This document shows, in pieces, positions 5,993 through 9,591 of a stretch of 9,591 nt of DNA. Numbering within the stretch: the stretch's first letter is position 1; each line of letters starts with the position of its first letter. The stretch covers positions 1 through 9,591 of the forward strand of contig DLKK01000021.1 of assembly GCA_002478955.1 (NCBI GenBank), given 5' to 3'. This DNA is from Treponema sp. UBA7590. GTDB lineage: Bacteria; Spirochaetota; Spirochaetia; Treponematales; Treponemataceae. Under the pieces are notes generated by a model. That model was given only the letters and a program-made list of their open reading frames with translations, ran no database searches and was not told the DNA's origin. The position numbers were made by a program, and so were the translations under genes.

Positions 5993-7789
5993 ATGAAAAG
6001 CACGATTTTTTCCGCAGTAATTTTTTTTCTTGTCTCAGCAGTGTCATTTTCGCAGCAGAAAACCGAGCGGCTACAAAAACTTGGCACAGAAAATTCAAGC
6101 TGGACTTCTGTCATAAGCGGAAAAGCCATGTGCGAGCCAAAAAAGACTTCGTACGGCTTTGCGGTCCTTACAGACGGAAAAATGATTTCAGCCTGCACAG
6201 ACAAAGGAACAAAACTTTGGGAAAGAGGAATTCCGGGGCGTCCAGAACCATATCTCACTGTTTTTTCAAGCGATTTTCTGCTGACTGTAAGCGACAAAAC
6301 CTCGCTTTCTTTAATAAATCCAAGTGGACTTACGCTCTGGACAGTCAAAGTTCCTTTTGAAATCACAGAGAATCCATTTGTCGGGCGGGACTCAAGAATC
6401 ATTGTGCGCGGAAAAAACAAAATCGCATGCTATGGCGTGAACGGAATCTGCAAATGGATTCTTGAGACACAGGAATTATGCGACACAGAACTTCTGGAAC
6501 TAAACGACGGAACAATTCTTGCGCTTCTGGAGTCTGCAAAAAATGGAAAATCCGCAGGAATCCGCTTTTCACCATTCGGCAATATTATTGAAGAAATTTC
6601 TTTCACAGGAATAATACAATCTGCACTTTCATGTCCGGATGGAATTCTTCTTTCTTTTAATGGTGGCGGAGCCGGAATGTGCTCCGTGGAAAACGGAAAA
6701 ACCTCAACAAAATGGACAATTCCATATTCTGACAGAGCTTTTTCAAACTCAAATGCTTCTGGCGGCTCAAAATTCGCGGCGCTCTCAAACCACAGGGCGG
6801 TGCTCGCTGTATGCGGTTCCGGAGCTGTAAAAACCAGGATTCTGGTTTTCAGCACTTATGACGGACGGGTTTCTGACTGGTTCAACGCAGACTGCTCATT
6901 CAATGAGTCAATATGTTTTACAGCAACTAGCGACGACAATATCTTTGTCTGCGACAAAAACAAAGGCTTCGTGCAGGCGACAAACGGCGATGTCTTATGG
7001 GGTGCGCTTCTTCCTGAAAAACCGGATATTTTCTCAAGCTGGAATTTCATGTCATTCACAAAAGAAAATTATCTTGTGCTCTGCAGCAACTCATGGGCAA
7101 TGGCAGGATTCAGGACTCTATATAAAATCCAGAAAAAAAACACTGAAAGGCCAAAAAAACTGAATTACAACAATTTCTACAAAGACAGCTCAAAAGGACT
7201 GCACACAATCGAGCTGTCTGAAAAACTTCCCGAACGCTACATCGGAACAAACCGAAAGAAAGACTTGCAGAACGGAAGATATGGCGAAAAAGAGACAGAA
7301 TATATTTCCGCGCTGATTTCACTTTGCAATGACTACAACAAGAAACTAATCCAAAGCAACAGTGGCGCACGCGTCGAGCAAAAAATGATTTATCTGCGCG
7401 ACACAACAGGAATGCAGGATTTTTTCTCCCAGCTTGAACTTTTTGGAACGGACACATTTTCCCCATACCTAGCCTCTTTTATCAGGCTTGAGAAAGATGA
7501 CGCAAACCTGCAGACGATTTTAAGAAGCGTCTCGGAATTCGGATATGATCCGGACGGTTCGATTCTGAATGCGATAGATATCCGATCACACAATATGCCG
7601 GCCGCAAAGTCAAGGAATTTCATACTTATATGCGATGCAGTCTACGAAATCTGCCGTTTCATGGGGCGGCCTGCGCTTTATTCCCACGGAATGGAGCTTT
7701 TGACAAAATTTCTTTATCCTCAATATGAAAGTTCCGTGCGGGATTATGCGCGAAATACACTAACAAAAATTGCGGGATTAAAAATTTAG
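5993..7789 (+). CDS. Secreted PQQ/WD-like beta-propeller protein of unknown function
   Basis: A 598-residue protein I cannot assign to a named family. It begins with a signal peptide (about residues 1-20, hydrophobic core FSAVIFFLVSAVSF, then SQQ) with no lipobox Cys, so it is likely released into the periplasm or beyond. Residues about 50-385 contain repeats about 40 residues apart in which a Gly turn is followed by a Trp or similar: KGTKLWERG at 71-79, SGLTLWTVK at 111-119, NGICKWILE at 150-158, a weaker FGNIIEEIS at 195-203, GKTSTKWTI at 235-243, GRVSDWFN at 291-298, and NGDVLWGAL at 331-339. This fits a seven- or eight-bladed quinoprotein/BamB-like propeller. Residues about 430-598 look mainly helical and may be a HEAT-like protein-binding domain. 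It lies 8 bases after the methyltransferase gene and has no clear Shine-Dalgarno, so translation may depend on that gene. Confidence 0.8.
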   Translation: MKSTIFSAVIFFLVSAVSFSQQKTERLQKLGTENSSWTSVISGKAMCEPKKTSYGFAVLTDGKMISACTDKGTKLWERGIPGRPEPYLTVFSSDFLLTVSDKTSLSLINPSGLTLWTVKVPFEITENPFVGRDSRIIVRGKNKIACYGVNGICKWILETQELCDTELLELNDGTILALLESAKNGKSAGIRFSPFGNIIEEISFTGIIQSALSCPDGILLSFNGGGAGMCSVENGKTSTKWTIPYSDRAFSNSNASGGSKFAALSNHRAVLAVCGSGAVKTRILVFSTYDGRVSDWFNADCSFNESICFTATSDDNIFVCDKNKGFVQATNGDVLWGALLPEKPDIFSSWNFMSFTKENYLVLCSNSWAMAGFRTLYKIQKKNTERPKKLNYNNFYKDSSKGLHTIELSEKLPERYIGTNRKKDLQNGRYGEKETEYISALISLCNDYNKKLIQSNSGARVEQKMIYLRDTTGMQDFFSQLELFGTDTFSPYLASFIRLEKDDANLQTILRSVSEFGYDPDGSILNAIDIRSHNMPAAKSRNFILICDAVYEICRFMGRPALYSHGMELLTKFLYPQYESSVRDYARNTLTKIAGLKI

Positions 7790-7798
7790 TTATATAAT
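7770..7798 (+). promoter_or_regulatory. Promoter of the p83/100 gene
   Basis: TTGCGG at 7770-7775, a 17-base spacer, and a perfect TATAAT at 7793-7798. The start of transcription should be near 7805, giving a leader of roughly 20 bases. The -35 box lies inside the end of the upstream gene and the -10 box just after its TAG stop (7787-7789), so p83/100 probably has its own promoter as well as possible readthrough. Confidence 0.7.
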
Positions 7799-7815
7799 AA
7801 AACGAATTGTTTTTC

Positions 7816-7821
7816 TGGAGG
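7816..7821 (+). promoter_or_regulatory. Strong ribosome binding site of the p83/100 gene
   Basis: TGGAGG lies 4 bases before the ATG at 7826. It is the only near-perfect anti-16S match before a gene in the window, consistent with high expression and with the choice of this start. Confidence 0.8.
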
Positions 7822-7825
7822 TTCT

Positions 7826-9460
7826 ATGAAAGAACATAAGATTAATCTGTTGATTTTGCTTGCATTTGTTGCCGCAATTCCTCTTTTTGCCCAGAAAGTT
7901 GACGAAGAAGAATTGAAAAGCGCAGGCAATGACACAATTGTATTCATAAATTACACAGGTCCGCACTCAAAAATCGATTCCCTTGCAAGCATAAAGCAGC
8001 TTGGAACTGACCTTGGAACTGTTGTGGCAAAGGACACATCAAAAGCCACATCAGCAGGAAATTCCGCAAAATATTCAGTGGTCCACGCAATCGATCCTTC
8101 CGAGACCGGAAAACTTGACGCTGACATAATTTTCATCGGCGCAAATGCCACTGTTGACCATATTGACAACCTTAGGCATATAATCGCGTCCTATCTTGCG
8201 GCAGCCTATGGGTATTCAGAGAAAGACGCAGAGACGGTGGCCGTTTTTGTCACTGTATACAATGCAGTCTACCGGGGAAATTTTGACGCATATCAGAAAA
8301 AATATAAGAAAATCGTCCTTGACAACCTTACAGCCTCAAACTGCGGACTTTCAGTGAATTACACTGACTGGCCAGGAAAATCACAGATTGTCATTCCTCT
8401 TTTCGATGTGAAAGGCGGATTAAGCACGGTTGACACTTCCGTAATCAGCGACACTCAAGTTGTAAAAAGCATGCAGGAAGATGATGACAAGAATGTTGAA
8501 AACCGAAAAGAAATGGTTGACATAAAGGAGCGCGAAGCCGAAAACGCAAACCAGAAGGCTCAGAAAGCGCAGAAAACCGCTGTCCAGGAACAGAAAAAAC
8601 TGACAGAAGAAAAACAGAAGACAGAGACTGCTCAAAAGGAAGCCGAGACTGCACAAAAGGAAGCTGAGGAAGCCCAGAAAAAGGCAGAAGAAAATCCTTA
8701 CGACGCGGAAGCCTTAAAAGAAGCCGAGGAAAAGAAAAACGAAGCCCAGGAAAAACAGACTGCATACGAGGAACAAAAAACCGCCCAGGAAGAGCAGCAG
8801 GAAATCACAGACAATGCCGTGAAAGAAGCCGCCGAGCAGCAAGCAATCGCAGACAAAAAGACAAACGAAGCCCAGGAAGAACGGAAGACAATCGCAAAAG
8901 ACCAGGCTGAGGTAATCAAAAAAGAAATCGAGAATGCAATTGCGCCATCGGTTTACGGAATTGAGCTAACAAATGATTCCTCAATGCTTTCAGGTCTTAT
9001 AAAAGTGAACACCTCAACAGGTGAAATCATAAAATCCTCCCCTGTAACTTATATCCGAAACAGGACAATGTTCCAGGCCGGCGAAAATTTTGTCGCAGTC
9101 GCAGGAGAAAACAAAGGAAACGGAACTGTAAAACTTGTTCTCCTTTCACCTGACACAATGGAAATCATAAAGGAAAGCGATGAAACCGTCGCGGAAGATT
9201 CAGTTCTTGTACAGGACAGCGGTGAATATTACTGCATAATCCAGACAAGCAACGGCTATACGCTTGCAAAATACGACTCAGAGCTGAATTTAAAGCTAAA
9301 GTCAAATTCAAGCCTGAAACCTGCAACGCCAATAACTGTCGCAGGACAATACATTGTTGTCACCGGCGCGGATAAAACTGTAAAAGTCCTTAACAAGTCA
9401 GACTTGAATGAAATTTCCCCGCGAAGAAATTTCAGCGACAGCACAGCAGACGCAAAATAA
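7826..9460 (+). CDS. p83/100 family exported protein
   Basis: A 544-residue homologue of the spirochaetal p83/100 antigen family, known from Borrelia as an immunodominant protein and found in treponemes; its biochemical function is unknown. A signal peptide (1-22, hydrophobic LLILLAFVAAIPLFA, cleaved before QKVDEEE) lacks a lipobox, so it is probably periplasmic or envelope-associated. The conserved N-terminal domain spans about 28-200 (VFINYTGPHSKID at 39-51, DADIIFIGANATVDHI at 98-113, SYLAAAYGYSEKDAETVAVFVTVYN at 122-146). Residues about 218-372 form a long coiled coil rich in Glu, Lys, Ala and Gln, with in-phase heptads at 268-288. The C-terminal part (about 376-533) is beta-rich with four repeats ending in turns such as NTSTGEIIK, SPDTMEIIK, DSELNLKLK and NKSDLNEIS. 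It has its own promoter and strong Shine-Dalgarno and is followed by terminators. Confidence 0.9.
   Translation: MKEHKINLLILLAFVAAIPLFAQKVDEEELKSAGNDTIVFINYTGPHSKIDSLASIKQLGTDLGTVVAKDTSKATSAGNSAKYSVVHAIDPSETGKLDADIIFIGANATVDHIDNLRHIIASYLAAAYGYSEKDAETVAVFVTVYNAVYRGNFDAYQKKYKKIVLDNLTASNCGLSVNYTDWPGKSQIVIPLFDVKGGLSTVDTSVISDTQVVKSMQEDDDKNVENRKEMVDIKEREAENANQKAQKAQKTAVQEQKKLTEEKQKTETAQKEAETAQKEAEEAQKKAEENPYDAEALKEAEEKKNEAQEKQTAYEEQKTAQEEQQEITDNAVKEAAEQQAIADKKTNEAQEERKTIAKDQAEVIKKEIENAIAPSVYGIELTNDSSMLSGLIKVNTSTGEIIKSSPVTYIRNRTMFQAGENFVAVAGENKGNGTVKLVLLSPDTMEIIKESDETVAEDSVLVQDSGEYYCIIQTSNGYTLAKYDSELNLKLKSNSSLKPATPITVAGQYIVVTGADKTVKVLNKSDLNEISPRRNFSDSTADAK
8627..8689 (+). repeat. Three 21-base in-frame repeats in the p83/100 coiled coil
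   Basis: The units 8627-8647, 8648-8668 and 8669-8689 encode TAQKEAE, TAQKEAE and EAQKKAE. The first two differ at two bases, both silent; the third is more diverged. Each unit is exactly one heptad, so gain or loss of units would keep the coiled coil in register. Confidence 0.75.
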
Positions 9461-9475
9461 AAAAATGATTTTTAT

Positions 9476-9516
9476 CAGCCTCATCAAAAACTTCAAAAAG
9501 ATTGAGGCTGTTTTTT
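9476..9516 (+). terminator. Rho-independent terminator after the p83/100 gene
   Basis: CAGCCTCA at 9476-9483 pairs perfectly with TGAGGCTG at 9503-9510, followed directly by six T at 9511-9516. The loop is long (19 bases) and A-rich. It begins 15 bases after the stop codon. Confidence 0.87.
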
Positions 9517-9517
9517 C

Positions 9518-9539
9518 AGTTAGTTAAAACTAACTTTTT
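9518..9539 (+). terminator. Second, back-to-back terminator-like hairpin
   Basis: AGTTAGT at 9518-9524 pairs with ACTAACT at 9529-9535 around a 4-base loop TAAA, and the stem runs into a T-rich stretch (9535-9539, then CTTCTATTATTTT). The stem is A/T-rich and weaker than the one before it, so it is probably a backup terminator. It could also serve as part of an operator. Confidence 0.5.
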
Positions 9540-9552
9540 CTTCTATTATTTT

Positions 9553-9587
9553 AATTTTATGGGATAACTTTTTATTAACATAAAATT
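9553..9587. repeat. AT-rich inverted repeat at the right edge
   Basis: AATTTTATG at 9553-9561 and CATAAAATT at 9579-9587 are perfect 9-base inverted repeats separated by 17 bases. No gene is visible between 9540 and the window end. The repeat may be a regulatory site for a gene beyond the edge, but AT-rich DNA produces such matches by chance. Confidence 0.3.
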
Positions 9588-9591
9588 GAAG

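Noticed and set aside
5956..6360. A 134-codon plus-strand open frame starting inside the methyltransferase gene
   Set aside because: It overlaps the signal-peptide-bearing propeller gene in another frame and has a shadow-like Lys/Phe/Arg/Ser-rich composition with no domain.
5737..6420. A 227-codon open frame on the minus strand across the methyltransferase/propeller junction
   Set aside because: It is antisense to two well-supported genes, has no recognisable motif, and its Pro/Ser/Phe/Arg-rich composition is typical of a reverse-complement shadow.
8445..8765. Minus-strand frames opposite the p83/100 coiled coil
   Set aside because: They are rich in Leu, Phe and Ser only because they are the reverse complement of Glu/Lys/Ala/Gln-rich repeats.
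1..9591. CRISPR arrays, tRNA/rRNA genes, insertion sequences, prophage or defence genes
   Set aside because: No regularly spaced repeats, tRNA-like folds, transposase motifs or integrase motifs were seen, and almost all of the window is explained by housekeeping or exported-protein genes.

Overview
The window looks like a piece of a spirochaete chromosome, most likely a Treponema. The strongest sign is the last gene, whose layout matches the spirochaetal p83/100 antigen family: signal peptide, conserved N-terminal domain, long Glu/Lys/Ala/Gln-rich coiled coil, and beta-rich C-terminal domain. Signal peptides ending in FSQQ and FAQK, moderate-to-low GC and dense packing agree with this. Genus is an inference; no rRNA or other marker is present.

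Layout from left to right. Positions 1-99 hold what may be the 3' tail of a plus-strand gene, meeting a divergent PAP2 (DUF212/YuiD-type) membrane protein on the minus strand. A 119-base divergent spacer leads to two plus-strand genes: an RluA-family pseudouridine synthase with an S4 domain, and a P-loop protein that carries an Asp23/Gls24-like domain at its C-terminus. These face a minus-strand pair, an alpha/beta hydrolase (upstream) and a PcnB-type poly(A) polymerase (downstream), 15 bases apart. A 52-base divergent spacer then leads to a plus-strand run: a TRAM/Fe-S/SAM-dependent RNA m5U methyltransferase of the RlmD/TrmA family, a secreted beta-propeller-like protein 8 bases behind it, and the p83/100 protein. 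The run ends at two consecutive hairpin terminators.

Functionally, the left and middle parts are mainly RNA metabolism (pseudouridylation, uridine methylation, 3'-end polyadenylation), with the P-loop/Asp23 protein of unknown role among them. The right part encodes two exported proteins likely to act in the periplasm or envelope. Both show propeller-like repeats, which suggests but does not prove a link.

Three promoters share the same geometry: TTGNNN, 17-base spacer, TATAAT. In two of them the -10 box ends exactly 6 bases before the ATG and no Shine-Dalgarno is present, so those messages are probably leaderless. The third precedes p83/100 and has a short leader with a strong GGAGG. No mobile element, CRISPR array, tRNA, rRNA or clear sign of horizontal transfer was seen. 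The window is mostly ordinary chromosomal backbone, and I found no defence or mobile system in it.
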